From Fragum whitleyi (taxonomy: Eukaryota > Mollusca > Bivalvia > Cardiida > Cardiidae), in assembly GCA_948146395.1 (NCBI GenBank), contig OX411548.1:60593020-60657019 (forward strand): a stretch of DNA of 64,000 nucleotides, in the 5' to 3' direction. Position numbers and translations under genes: made by a program. Of this stretch, positions 47,495 through 58,628 are shown in pieces. How positions within the stretch are numbered: the stretch's first letter is position 1; every line of letters starts with the position of its first letter. The notes beneath the pieces were generated by a model. The model was not told the origin of the DNA. It saw only the letters and a program-made list of their open reading frames with translations, and did no database searches.

Positions 47495-47663
47495 GAGATG
47501 ATCTAGCCTGAATGACAATGTATTGATCGAGTGTTGAAAGATCAGGTTACGATGGCGTATGACACAAATTATTTCTTCAAGGAGTATGGTGCCCCTCTCA
47601 ACCAGCTGTCCATCAGCATGCTGCAGCTGGACCCAGCAGACAGGGCTGTACATATGATAGCAG
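47495..47663 (+). CDS. start-codon exon of an unrecognised protein (gene continues downstream)
   Basis: Acceptor TTTTTTTCAG ends at 47494; the donor is GTAAGC from 47664. The ATG at 47552-47554 opens 37 codons plus one base: it starts MAYDTNYFFKEYGAPLN and ends LDPADRAVHMIA. The leader contains in-frame TGA, so this ATG is the start in this frame. Two mini upstream ORFs precede it in the exon (ATGATCTAG at 47498; ATGACAATGTATTGA at 47512). Codon use is GC-richer than the flanks and both splice sites are strong, so I take it as a real exon. The ending phase is 1. I do not recognise the protein. An upstream untranslated exon is implied, possibly near 39190-39694. Confidence 0.7.
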
Positions 47664-48323
47664 GTAAGCCGGACCGGGTACACACCAATAAATTTGCTAA
47701 AAAATGTGAAATTAAACAAAGCCAAAAAAAAAATCCAGTCTTTTATCGTCTAATGAGTGCAAACAATAAAAGTGACAAGAGCACAGCCTACGGGTGCTAC
47801 GCTTGGCATATGAGTGCTGGATAGTGGATAAAAAACTAAGCCGAAATAGCGGCATAATATGAACAAAATGCATCTAGATTTATTCCCTTTGATAGTGTAC
47901 CTTGCTCTTTTGATGGTGAATATGTGAGCCAAATTTCAAGTGAATGTCTACAGTAGAACCAGAGATATCACAAAATGTCAAAGTTTTTGTATGAAAAAAG
48001 GCTATAGCATTTATTACCTTTAGTTAATAATGCATAAACAACTACAATACAGTACCTCTGCCAGTCATGTGAGGATGCTAAAATAAATCAACGTAAAAAC
48101 TACTAGATTAACAGAAGTGAAGACTGAACAGACTGTGGATGAACAGAGTAGTCGAGTTGTTTCCTCTGCTTCAAAAGTATTTGGGTTGTAGATTCCTGTC
48201 AATGTTATAACACTGTACTGTAATTCTCATCGATTAAAATCTGTTAATGTCAAAGTCACTTAACAAGGACAGGATCATTAAAACTGAAAATTTGCTGTAA
48301 CATAAAGGATAATTGTTTAAGTG
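47664..48323. other. intron, dispersed repeat
   Basis: Positions 47785-48010 match 36690-36900 (ACGGGTGCTACGCTTGG, AATGCATCTAGATTT, CCAGAGATATCACAAAATG). Otherwise no feature. Confidence 0.5.
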
Positions 48324-48440
48324 TAAGATTGGTTTATCTTTCATTTAGCAAATAACAAAAGCTATATTTCCATAAGTGGCAGAGCCACAAGTGAAAATAT
48401 AGCCTTTGTTGTTCACGATATGAAAGATTTATCAATCTTA
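48324..48440. repeat. 117-bp imperfect palindrome
   Basis: TAAGATTGGTTTATCTTTCA pairs with TGAAAGATTTATCAATCTTA; AGCTATATTT pairs with AAATATAGC; the centre is GTGGCAGAGCCAC. A single foldback MITE-like sequence. Confidence 0.8.
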
Positions 48441-49594
48441 ATTGAAAAACAAACAAATATTCCATTTTTTTAATGCAAAAACAGGTTTGAAATGTGATGT
48501 TTTTGGAACAAATTTACGTAATGGCGTCCTTTTGTCCATGATTGTTATGCAACGTTTATGATGATGCCACCTATTGGCATCGATTCAGAAAACGTCAGAT
48601 AAGGTGAAATGAGCAAAAGTGTGGTAAAAGTATTGATAATTTCACTTGTTATCAAATGATAATCTACCTTTATTTCCCAATAATTCATCGAAAAGCACTA
48701 AAGAAAAGGGCATTCATTCATGTTCACATACATATCTTTGTTTTGACTACAAAAAGTGCTGGTCTTCATAGTTTTGAGTACACTGTGATCATAGCACAGT
48801 TGGACATGAGGCAGTCTGCAAATCGCTGTGTCCCAGACTTGATCTATGGCCCAGGTTATAATCTTTTCTGACACAATATGTCTACAACAAATGTGTGAAT
48901 AAATAGAAGTGTGATGAGTAGGCGGAGGCTTTGAGAGGATATAGCATTAATATCATAGATGTGAGAAAACCAGGAATCAATGGTTAGCTGTTACAGCTAT
49001 CACAAAACATGTGAATTGTTGTTAGAAAGAGGTTTTAAACCTATTAAAAAAAACAACAACAGATCACTATTTTGTTGAACAAAATAAGAGTAAAATGTTA
49101 AGGAAAACAGATGTTATGATTCAGTGGGAAAGCTTTATAATTGAGCTGGAAATAAAAGGTTATTGTTTGCAGGAATTTGATTTTTGATACTTAACCAGAA
49201 GGGTCCTTTAGATTTTGGCACAATGCTATGCATAAAATGCACATAAGATATTTGTCTGTAGTGCCAGATTGAAATTATTTATACTTTGTATATGTCTATT
49301 CTGGTAAAAATTAAACCCTGCCCATTTTTTGCATTAAATGATCCAATGGAACTTTGTAACAGTGTTCACCACTTCAAAGGGGTCTTGCCCCTCAGAGGTT
49401 GGGTGAGAAATTAAAGGCCATTCGAGTCATGGCTGCTCAACTTGTCATGTTGGGATGTTGGGATGTCCTTTGGCTAGTCATTTCAAAGCCCCAGACTGAC
49501 TAGTACTTGTGATTCCCAGGAAGCACTTCAATAACTGGTCTTTGTCTTGATATCTCTGATGGATTGTTGAACGCGTACTGAACACCAATTCAAT
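48441..49594. other. intron, SINE remnant
   Basis: About 48905-49030 is a degraded SINE body (GTAGGCGGAGGC, GATGTGAGAAAACCAGGAAT). The rest is AT-rich without recognisable content. Confidence 0.4.
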
Positions 49595-49835
49595 TTGTTT
49601 GTTTGAATAGGGTTTAACGCTGCTTTCAACAAGTTTGTCATATTGCTGCGGCTGGAGCACCTTACATTATAGGTTCCTGGTATTTCTCACACCAGTACAA
49701 CCTTTCCTAGCCTCCAGCTGCTATCCCATATAGGTCTATGATTATCATCCCATTGTTTGAAGCCAAAGAGTGGGAAAGTATGAGTGCCTCCATCAAAATT
49801 GAACTGGTGAACTTGTGAATGAGAGGCTAATGCAC
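49595..49835 (-). mobile_element. tRNA-derived SINE S1
   Basis: TGTTTGAATAGGGTTTAACG, CTGCTTTCAACAAGTTTG, CTAGCCTCCAGCTGCTATCC, ATAGGTCTATGATTATCATC; the head is decayed. Confidence 0.75.
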
Positions 49836-50182
49836 GAACACCAATTGAAATTATGTTTACCGATCAATGACAATGTTTCTGCTTGATAGCATCAAAGAGA
49901 GGGTTTCTTCTTTATAAGTTACATAACAGCTTCTGCATAAAAAAACTGAAGGCCCTTAAGTTATGGGTAATGGTTAGGGCAAAATATTTTTGATACAGCT
50001 GTTCCAATATGCATGATGATCTGAAATCATATCCTGTGATCTTAAAAGTCACATTGTGAGAAAACGAGAAACAAAGCTTTTTTTCTTTATAATGCCCCCA
50101 CCATAAAATGGGTATATTAGATATCTTTGTGTGTGAATATGTGCATGGGTGGGTACATGTGGTCCCATTCTTGTCTGTGGGG

Positions 50183-50535
50183 CAGGGGTGTGGAAATACA
50201 GATTTTTTCCACTTGCCCCTGGATAAGTGAAAGATGATTTTCTTCTTGTCCAGGATCAAAAAGAACAAACCGTCAAAAGAAAATCAATCAATTTTGAAAA
50301 ACATTGTTTTTTGAAAAAGAAAATGCTGGACTCCAGCATTTTCTTCATTGAAAACAATGTTTTCTAATGTTTGGTATAAACATTATGATAATTAATCTCT
50401 TAGATTTGTTAAGAACCATTCAGAGATTTGTCTTGATAGTTTCTTGTCCATGGACAAGTGGCATAGAAAAATGTACTTGTCCATAGGTTAATAATATGTG
50501 TCAGACAAGTCGGGCATGGGAATTCAACACCCCTG
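50183..50535. mobile_element. MITE family M4, copy 1 (353 bp)
   Basis: Termini CAGGGGTGTGGAAATAC and GGGAATTCAACACCCCTG. The interior has AGAAAATGCTGG/CCAGCATTTTCT and CATTGTTTT/AAAACAATG inverted pairs and ACTTGTCC motifs. The second copy is at 61297. Confidence 0.8.
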
Positions 50536-50626
50536 AGGAGCATATCTTCTACATTTATGAATGGATTTCAAAATATTTGGACATGGTTGTACTCCTGGTT
50601 GAGTGCTTGTGTCATGCCAAGAGTTT

Positions 50627-50900
50627 GTTTGGACATGTTCATGGACTAGAAGTAGAGTGCTGGCCTCGTGACCAAGTGGGCCTGAGTTTGATTCCTGGGA
50701 TTGGCTTAAATTGATTCCTTCATTGACCCACACATTTAGTTGTTTTCCTGCATGAGTACTAGTGTCATTCAATGAGGTTATTTGGACATGACTATGGACT
50801 AGAGGTAGAGTGTCGGCCTCTTGACCAACAGGTCCTGAGTTTGAATCCTTGGGAGCGGCTATCAATCTTTTTGTTCCTTCATAAACCCACACATTCTGGG
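50627..50900 (+). mobile_element. tandem pair of tRNA-like SINE units (family S2)
   Basis: Two direct units about 155 bp apart. Each has an A-box-like GACTAGAAGTAGAGTGC or GACTAGAGGTAGAGTGTCGG, a B-box-like GAGTTTGATTCC or GAGTTTGAATCC, then GACCCACACATT or AACCCACACATT. A solitary reverse remnant is at 8640-8770. Confidence 0.7.
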
Positions 50901-52410
50901 CAAGTACTGGTTCTTTCTTCAGGAAGCAGAATAGAGAGGAATTAATCTAAGTTGAAAGAACTTGTTTCCCAATTGATACAGATGTTTCTCATAATGAGTT
51001 CTTGTCAAAATATGTGAAGGGTTTAATAGTAGAGTCGGTTAGGTAAAAAATCGTGACAAGTCGGACGAAAGTGTAATTTTTTGTTCATCAATAGAGGGTT
51101 CGATTAGCAATATTTTGAACTAGGGGTGCCCGGATTTAAGTGCCTATGAGACTGGAAATCGTTGCTTAAATATTCGGATATTGTGCTATCCGAATACTGT
51201 TCCTTTTAAACGAGAAATGTTCCATTTTGTCTAACTCCGACCTAAATTTTGCCTTAAAAGGACATTTACATATATTTTACATTAAATTTCAAATCGTGAA
51301 GTATAATTCTTCGGAAAGTTATCGTCACATTCAATATTTAAGACAAATTTATAATTTTTGTATTTTCGGCATTTCTGCATTTCATTAATGAGAAATGCAA
51401 GAGATCCTGGCATGCAAAGAAACAGAAAAGTAGCCTAAATCTTAGAGAATAATATCAGCATGAATTCTCACTGGGAGTGCCCGATTTCAAAAGCCTCTGG
51501 ACCTTAATATTGATAATTAAATATTCGGATAACGCGCTATCCGAATACTCTTCCTTTTGAACATTAACAATTTAACATCGGACTACATTTTAAATTCAAT
51601 TGGGTAACCGATTGATGGAAAATAAATCTGAGATTACTTGAGACTTATGTAAATGTCTGAATTTAATTCCCTCTTTCTCATTTTTTTTTTAACCTATATC
51701 TGCAGCGAATCAAGGATTTCTATAAGGGGTTCAAACATTCAAACGATGAGGGGAATTCGTTTTCGTTTTACCTGAAATGATTTATTTCTACAATGAAATT
51801 GAAATATTATAACTGCAGAAGAATGCTTGTTTAAACCCCCTAACACCTAACGGGATCCGCCACTGCTATATGATAAATAACTAATGGTTTTCGATAATCT
51901 TGCTCCGTGAAATCGGTGGTTCATATCTGCACATTACCAAACTGACACATTTTATCACATGTATCGCGTATTACGCAGCTTGAAACTGTGATGTGACTGG
52001 TCGTCAATATTCCCATGACTAAATAGTTCGTAAATTTTGAAATCTGACCATGCTTTTAGTCTCAATAAAGTTGCAACACTAAGCATAGTTCATTACATAT
52101 CAATTACCGATGAATTTTTGACGATTCGGTTATTGTTTTTGTCTTAGTCTAGCAGACTTATTTTGGCTTTTCGACAAATTGCCGAAGATGTCGGCGAATA
52201 ATATCAATTCGTCGTTGATTAGCAAAAATATTGAGGATGCTTGGATTGGTCATTAATCGCTTACAATCAATCTGATTCGACATCAAATTGATGTATTATT
52301 TATCTAAAATGACCTGGCACTCATTACCTTCCGTCAGTGCTCGAGAATTTCCGCAACGTAACTCAATTTCATTTCACTGTTTTAATTATATTATTTCTCA
52401 TATTCGTTAA

Positions 52411-52490
52411 AGAGACGCGGTATTACAGTGGTTACAGGCGTCTTCCCCGAACAGCGAAATGTTATCGGATCGAGTTCAATTCCCGACAGT
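52411..52490 (+). repeat. tRNA-like SINE head
   Basis: A-box-like TACAGTGGTTACAGGCG and B-box-like GAGTTCAATTCC separated by about 35 bases. No acceptor stem pairing, so not a tRNA gene. Confidence 0.5.
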
Positions 52491-53177
52491 GACACATATT
52501 TTAATCCTCAAGCCTGATCCAGATATCAACATTTTGATTTTTTTCGTGTTTTTTCTTTTTTCTTTTTATTACATTTCTTATTATTATTTTGCTATTAGTT
52601 TTTTTGTCAGTTACGATCAATGTTTTTTTATTCTCTTATCATACAATTTTGGTTGTGTGCACCAACCAAGACTATTGTATTCTGATCGTGTGTAAGATTG
52701 GTTTCATACCTCTATGAAAAAATTAAGTATTAAGTAAGACCTCAATGAAAAAATGAAGTATTAAGAAAGATGGCACTAAAACGTAGTTCCAATAAAAAAC
52801 CTCATTTGCTTCATGATATTGAATTATAAGATATGAAGAGAATCGGGTTTTTGACGTTAATAAATCATACTTGAACAGGAATTCGATTAACGTGTTAAAA
52901 TCCTGTATATGTTTTTAATTTAATACCGTCACAAATTAAAAAAAAAGTGCTTCTTCATCTCTTTAATCAAGATCTAGATACATTTCAAAATTAATTTCTT
53001 TTTCAGTGATTTATGGACAGAACTTTGCAATGATCAAATTTACAATCAAATTGAGGCTGGCTGAAAGATTTCTGTGCCAAATACCAGTAGCATTATGCAA
53101 CACAGTTCAAAATATCAAAATAAAAGTGCCATAATAGGTAATAAAAAAATGTTACCCTAAAAAAAAGAAATGGTGAA

Positions 53178-53260
53178 AAATTCAGGTCAAGGTCCGGCTT
53201 GAACTCGTGACCTCCCGGTTGTGGGAAAGCATCCTTACCAGGACCGCTAAATCTCCGTAT
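53178..53260 (-). repeat. tRNA-like SINE head (reverse)
   Basis: The reverse complement reads TTTAGCGGTCCTGGTAAGG, TTCCCACAACCGGGAG and GTCACGAGTTCAAGCC. The D-, anticodon- and T-arm regions are recognisable, but the acceptor arms do not pair; SINE-derived. Confidence 0.5.
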
Positions 53261-53892
53261 ATAATATGAGTAGTGTTACAAATTTTTACATCTAACCTTC
53301 ACAAGTATAAATCTATATTAAGAAACATTTACCGACTATCAATAGGGGTCAAAAGGAATATTTAATGAGTGCCGGGTCATTGTAGATCAATAATACCTTC
53401 GTTATCAATAAATATCCCATCAACTGCTGCAATGTCGGTTGATAATCGCTGTTAATGACCGACTTGTCGTGGAAAAAATATGTCTTTATTGTAGAATGAT
53501 CGCCGACAGACCAGACGTTCCTATCAACTATCCATCACTGTAGCTAACAGAAGTTTACTATGGTACTATTAAATAAAGAATTTCACTTCCCGAGACCTAC
53601 GGTTTCAGTGAGATATATAGGACACCTTAAGTCATGAAATAGTCTCAATGTTCGTTGAGCAATTTTTACCGAAATATCTCAAGCAACTCAACAAATATTC
53701 ATCGGTGTTGCCCAAAATTAACACTCTTACAGGTTTTATAAAGCATAAATAAAAAAACAGACATCTGTTGCCATATACAATCATGTATACTCTAGCGTGG
53801 TTTCGTGAAAACGCACCGCTGTTATCGAAAACGGTCGTTAATTAGTTCATGATAAATATAGAATATATGTACTGGCATGTTTCTTCTTTGCA

Positions 53893-53926
53893 AAGAGAGA
53901 GCGGGAGAGGGAGAGAGAGAAAGAGT

Positions 53927-54010
<84 letters not shown>
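53893..54010. repeat. GA microsatellite
   Basis: About 75 uninterrupted bases of GA, preceded by GAGAGCGGGAGAGGGAG-type degenerate repeats. Lies inside the 5.3-kb element. Confidence 0.95.
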
Positions 54011-54011
<1 letters not shown>

Positions 54012-54259
54012 CATGTTTCATTTTCCTCATTTATATATTTTCCACACTCATTCTTTTAAATTGAATAATCTAAAAAAAATCTGAATCAGATAAATAAGTC
54101 TCTTCAATTGAAATTGCATTAAATTGGGAGATGTTTCAGAACCAGTCTTTCCGTAATAATTACCTAAATGATACATCTACTCCTGACAAAAAAGGCAAAT
54201 ACTCTTGACAAACAATAAAGAAAGACAGCCAGACAGTTTTGCGGATCGACATATGTAAT

Positions 54260-54618
54260 AAGCCCACAATCTTTTGACTTACAATGATTTTGGTAATATA
54301 TAGATATGACTATTCAAACCGATGAAATCCCTTTTGTCTAAACGAGAATTAGTAACCTGCGAACATTGGTCATATGTTTAGTCTGTTGTGGTCTTTTTGG
54401 GGCTTTTATGAAGTTCACCAAGTACGAGGCATTTACATTCTAAATTTTAATTGGCATAGCAATAGAGAAATTCTATTTAACCTCGTCAACACATGAACAT
54501 ATTTACATATTTATGCATTTCCCGAATGTCTGTCGTATGATACTATTTTTTTTTTTACGCAAAGGTAAAACGAAACAGAACTTCTTTCCAAATATGCATA
54601 TCAAGCAGTTAACAGATC

Positions 54619-54649
<31 letters not shown>

Positions 54650-55480
54650 AGATAATAAAACATGTAAATGAAATCATTATCAAAAATCGGAGAAGCCCAC
54701 GATATGAATATAACCTCCGCGTCTTCATAGTCGTCATCGTGTTACTGGCGTCGTGCGATAATTTTGTTGTTGTTTTATCTCGGCCCTGCGTTTACGATTA
54801 GGAGCGTCTATTACACTTTTCTTGGTAATTTAGGGTGTCATGACTTTAGCCCTCACTTATTATTTTTCTATCCGGAACGCAGAGCTGGTATGACTAAAAT
54901 ATTCGCTTTTTAGTTTGAATATTTGTTCAGTATGCTTAAAGAGCAATCTATGCTTTCAAGGGGGTACTGTAACTAAACGCATCATTGAATTTGTTATGCC
55001 CGTTTATTATGAATTTCATTTTTCAAACACTCTATTGCACCGAACAGCTGAGCATCGGCAATCACATGCACTGCTCATGTAGTATTTTTAATGTTATCAT
55101 CAGAATATATAGTTTTATTAATATTATTACATGTATCATTTTCATATGCTGTAATCTGTAACCCTTGAACAGCAGTGCAAGTCTTTTGTAATTCTTCGAA
55201 AGATGCGCTATCTTTGGAAAAAAAGAAAGAACAAACAAATAACAAAAAAAAAGTGTTTAACAGTTGTATTACGAAAACATAACTTTCAGGAAGATAACTG
55301 CAAATGGCAATTAATATTCCCTTTGTTTATCACATAACTTAACAAAAATATAAAATTTTGACTAGAAATATGAACAGTATCCGATGAAATAACGTCAAAT
55401 CACAGCTGTTGGAACACCAAACCCTTCTGTGTTTATATCATTCACAAAAGGTTTACCATCATTTGTATGAGTGGGAGATT
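54260..55480. other. interior of 5.3-kb element, no gene seen
   Basis: An A run lies at 54619-54646. No open frame with recognisable domain. Confidence 0.4.
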
Positions 55481-55489
55481 GATATAGGT

Positions 55490-55720
55490 TTTAAAAGCTT
55501 TTCAGTTACATCGCGGCTGCTAAAGCTACTAACCATTGATTTCCGGCTTTTTTCTCACCAAAAATCCTTTAGTATCTAGCTGTCGATTCCTAATAGAAAA
55601 GTTAAAATCCTTCCATTAATGGGGAACTAAATCGGAAAGGACATGCGGCGACGTCGAAGATCGAATTTGGGACCCAACAATTGGGAGATAGACGCGCTAC
55701 CAATTGCGATAAGTCGGCAT
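55490..55720 (-). mobile_element. SINE S1, diverged
   Basis: TTTCAGTTACATCGCGGCTG, GATTTCCGGCTTTTTTCTCA, GATCGAATTTGGGACCCAAC (reversed B box) and GACGCGCTACCAATTGCG (reversed A-box side). Confidence 0.65.
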
Positions 55721-56462
55721 CAGTACCACTATTCAAGCCTCGAGCAGCTAATTATTGAGAAACAATTCTGAGAACGACTCTCACTGCGGCGGAGGATCAA
55801 ATCCGAGACCGGCCTCGAATCCGTCCGAGACCGGTCTAGTGCTTGAGAGAGCTTAGTGCGCAACCCGGCAACATCGCATTGGCTGTGAATAGATATGCCA
55901 GATAATTTTAACTTCGTCATCAACTGATACTTATCAATAGGAAATGACTAAGATTCAGTTATACGCAATCTGCCGCAACTACGGTTGTCAGATTACATAT
56001 ATAATGCAGTTCAGCTATTTAAGAACACATAGATGGATCGACAAACACACTGACACCTGTTCAAATTACAATTATAATTAATTGTGAGGCATCAAACTAT
56101 TGAAGTTGAGACAAAAACGGCGTTTAAGCGTTTAAGCGTTTAAGGAGGATAAATTTCGAATTTGAAAATAAAAAGGAAGAGTATCCGGATAGACATCTAA
56201 CCGAAATTTGAAATCGCTCTTATGTCGCTTCTAGACATGTCAAGTCGGGCACCCCTAGTGCAAAAGTTAACTTATGATAGCAGCTTACTATAAACAAAAA
56301 ATGGCACTTTCGTCCGGCGTGTCACGATCGACCCAATATTTTTACATAAGAGCCTAGACTATAATTAGATATACTCAAGGTCAAGGTCATGACTGAAGGT
56401 CAAACTATGAATTATGTCTAGTCTAGTCTTTATCTCCTACATTTATGAATGGAATTCAAAAT

Positions 56463-56645
56463 AATTTGCGTCTGTCAAACTAGAGGTCCTGGTTCGACCC
56501 CCGACGGAATAGCAGCTGGAGGCAAGGAAAGGATGTGATGGTAGTACTCATGTGAGAAATACCAGGAATCCTTTGTTAGGAGCTCCAGCCGCCGCAATAT
56601 GACTGAAATAATGTAAAAAGCGGCGTAAAACCCCGTTCAAACAAA
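56463..56645 (+). mobile_element. SINE S1 (plus, partly deleted body)
   Basis: CTGGTTCGACCCCCGACGG is the B box, followed directly by AATAGCAGCTGGAGGCAAGG, GAAATACCAGGAATCC, AGGAGCTCCAGC and AAAGCGGCGTAAAACCCCG. The middle part seen at 7932 is missing. Confidence 0.8.
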
Positions 56646-57286
56646 AATCAAATTAATTTGCACTGTTGTTCCTCTTGATTGGTATAAGTATCATGTGAAA
56701 AGTGTGTTTGGGATGATAGCAATTTTTGCTGGGGCATCCATGTTTGTTACACATTTCTAGTCTCTGAATATTTTCTTAATAAAATTATGATTTGCCAATT
56801 ATCACAAGGACAGCATTGTAATTGGGTTAAGAACACAATGCAAAGAAAGTGGGATAAGGTAATAATATAATAATTACAGACACAATAACCCACATACCAG
56901 AAAACATGTTTCATACATCATCAAGAAAAAAGCTTCTTTATGTCGCATTTATTTTGTCTTTTACTTATTGATTCTATCTTGGCAAATTCACATTGTATCG
57001 GATAATAGTCACCTTTCTCCCCTTGATATTGTCTGGAATTCTTGTATATTGTGATGTTATTTCCTTTGCAAGAATAAAATAATCATAGTTTCATCAAGTG
57101 TAGAGTGCAGGCTCATTAACTGGAGATGTATAATCTTGAGGCATGGGAAACTACAGGACATTTGGGTTAGAGTCCAGGCAGCGGGCAGCACTACTGGTCA
57201 TGTTGGTATCTGTGATTAGCCAAGGCATTTTAGAGCCCTTATTGTCTAGTGCTGTTGATACACATACACCGCTTTCAACAATCTTT
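56646..57286. other. intron or intergenic, nothing recognised
   Basis: AT-rich, no coding or repeat signal that I can support. Confidence 0.4.
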
Positions 57287-57865
57287 TTAGCTCACCTGAG
57301 CACATCACGCTCAAGGTGAGCTTTGGTGATCTTTGAATGTCTGTCGTTTGTCGTGTGTCATGTGTCATGCGTTGTGCGACGTCTGTCGTCAGACATCAAC
57401 AATCTAAGTGTTTACACTCTAGAGGTCATAAATATTGTCCAATATTCATGAAACTTGGTCAGAATGTTTGTCAGGTCACAAGGATTGCCCAATTGAAAAT
57501 GGGAAGGATCCGTGTCATATCATGAAAAAAGGGGCCTAAATAACAATTTTCTTGTTAACACTATAGAGGACACAAATATTGGCCTTTCTTCATGAAACTT
57601 GGTCAGAATATTTGTCAGGTCACAAGGATGAATCCTATTGAAAATGGCAAGGATCAGTGCCATATCATTGGAAAAGGGGCCTAAATGACAATTTTCTTGT
57701 TTTCACGCAAAGGGCCACAAAAATGGTCATATCTTCATGAAACTTGGTCAGAATGTTTGTCAGGTCACAAGGATGAAGTCTTTTGAAAATAGGACGGATC
57801 CATGTCATATCGCGGGAAAAGGGGCCTAAATGAAAATTTTCTTGTTTACAGTCTTAGAGGCCTAA
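57287..57865 (-). repeat. tandem-core element fragment, Helitron-like end (reverse of 14505-16393)
   Basis: Starts TTAGCTCACCTGAGCAC (reverse complement ends GTGAGCTAA). About three units follow: AAATATTGTCCAATATTCAT, CATGAAACTTGGTCAGAATG, TTGTCAGGTCACAAGGATG, GGGGCCTAAAT, TTTTCTTGTT. The other end appears truncated near 57860. Confidence 0.7.
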
Positions 57866-57949
57866 AATCATAAAAGTACAACTTTGCTGGAAAATTTGAT
57901 TTATTGAATTAGACAAAGATACAAAGGTGAGCAATGTAGGACCATCGTG

Positions 57950-58040
57950 GACTGAAGCACCTAACAATGGATTCCTGGTATTTCTCGCACCAGTACTACC
58001 ATTACATCCTTTCCTAGCCTCCAGCTGCTATTTCAGATAG
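57950..58040 (-). mobile_element. SINE S1 fragment
   Basis: GCACCTAACAATGGATTCCT, CTCGCACCAGTACTACCATT, CTAGCCTCCAGCTGCTATTT, ending in ATAGGTCTATG. The tRNA-like head is absent; the sequence runs into the decayed retroelement. Confidence 0.65.
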
Positions 58041-58544
58041 GTCTATGTATTGTATTGTCTGTATTCGGCCAAACAGCCATATATCCTCACTGGTATAGTC
58101 TCGTACTTCTTTAATTTATTCTTCCGCATGTACTTACTCATGGTATAATGGTGGTGCGCATTTTTAGTTGGAATTTGGTGCAGAAAATCGGTTAGACTGC
58201 ACCACGAATGTCTCCAACCCTGACAGAATTACACTTCTCCAAGTCCCAAACTCATCATCCTCTCTGGCATCAAGCAGTATATTCATATCCAAATGAATAA
58301 TGCCACATATTTCGTGTAATTTCTTCCTCATCTGTTCCCGTTCATTTTCATACAATTCACATTCAACCAAATAATGTCTCACAGATTCTATCTTCCCACA
58401 CTGGCACAAATTGTCTTGCTGTATGTTGCAGTTATATTGCAGTGCCTGGTGCACAAACACATGGTTTGGTATCATTTCTCTCATCAGTATAACCACAACA
58501 TTGCATCTGAGCCACCTACTGCCCATCCCACTTAAGCATACCAA
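58041..58544 (-). pseudogene. 3' end of a non-LTR retrotransposon polyprotein
   Basis: The minus-strand open frame 58544-58164 carries MVCLSGMGSRWLRC, then LCQCGKIESVRHYLVEC, a CxC...H...C finger found after the reverse transcriptase in jockey-like and related LINEs. Only the C-terminal 120 or so codons and a 3' untranslated region (to about 58041, ending in a TTGTATTGTC-type repeat) remain. The catalytic domain is absent, so it is dead. Family-level identity uncertain. Confidence 0.6.
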
Positions 58545-58557
58545 TTGCTCATTTAAA

Positions 58558-58628
58558 TTGCTCAGAGCAAAACAGTTGTAACTGCCTATGTGTTAATAGG
58601 CAGTTACAACTGTTTCGCACTGAGCCAT
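58558..58628. repeat. small hairpin MITE, family H1 (best copy)
   Basis: GCTCAGAGCAAAACAGTTGT with AACTGCCTAT pairs with ATAGGCAGTTACAACTGTTT and CGCACTGAGCC; the loop is about 6 bases. Arms of about 30 bp are nearly perfect. Confidence 0.85.

Larger units (their letters stand above)
51050..56328. mobile_element. 5.3-kb element with diverged ~165-bp terminal inverted repeats
   Basis: The left arm 51050-51215 and the right arm 56164-56328 share, in order from the outside: ATCGTGAC, CGGACGAAAGTG, ATTTTTTGTT, ACTAGGGGTGCCCG and TATCCG-ATACT-TTCC. The subterminal block (GTGCCCGATTT...CGCTATCCGAATACTCTTCC) is repeated at 51472-51560. No transposase was found; the interior holds tRNA-like heads, a GA microsatellite, an A run and a SINE. 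The target duplication is unresolved, so superfamily is open. Confidence 0.65.

Noticed and set aside
49912..50268. 118-codon minus-strand frame
   Set aside because: Overlaps MITE family M4 and has no recognisable domain.
53178..53260. tRNA gene on the minus strand
   Set aside because: Arms are partly recognisable but the acceptor stem does not pair; SINE heads of this type recur in the window.
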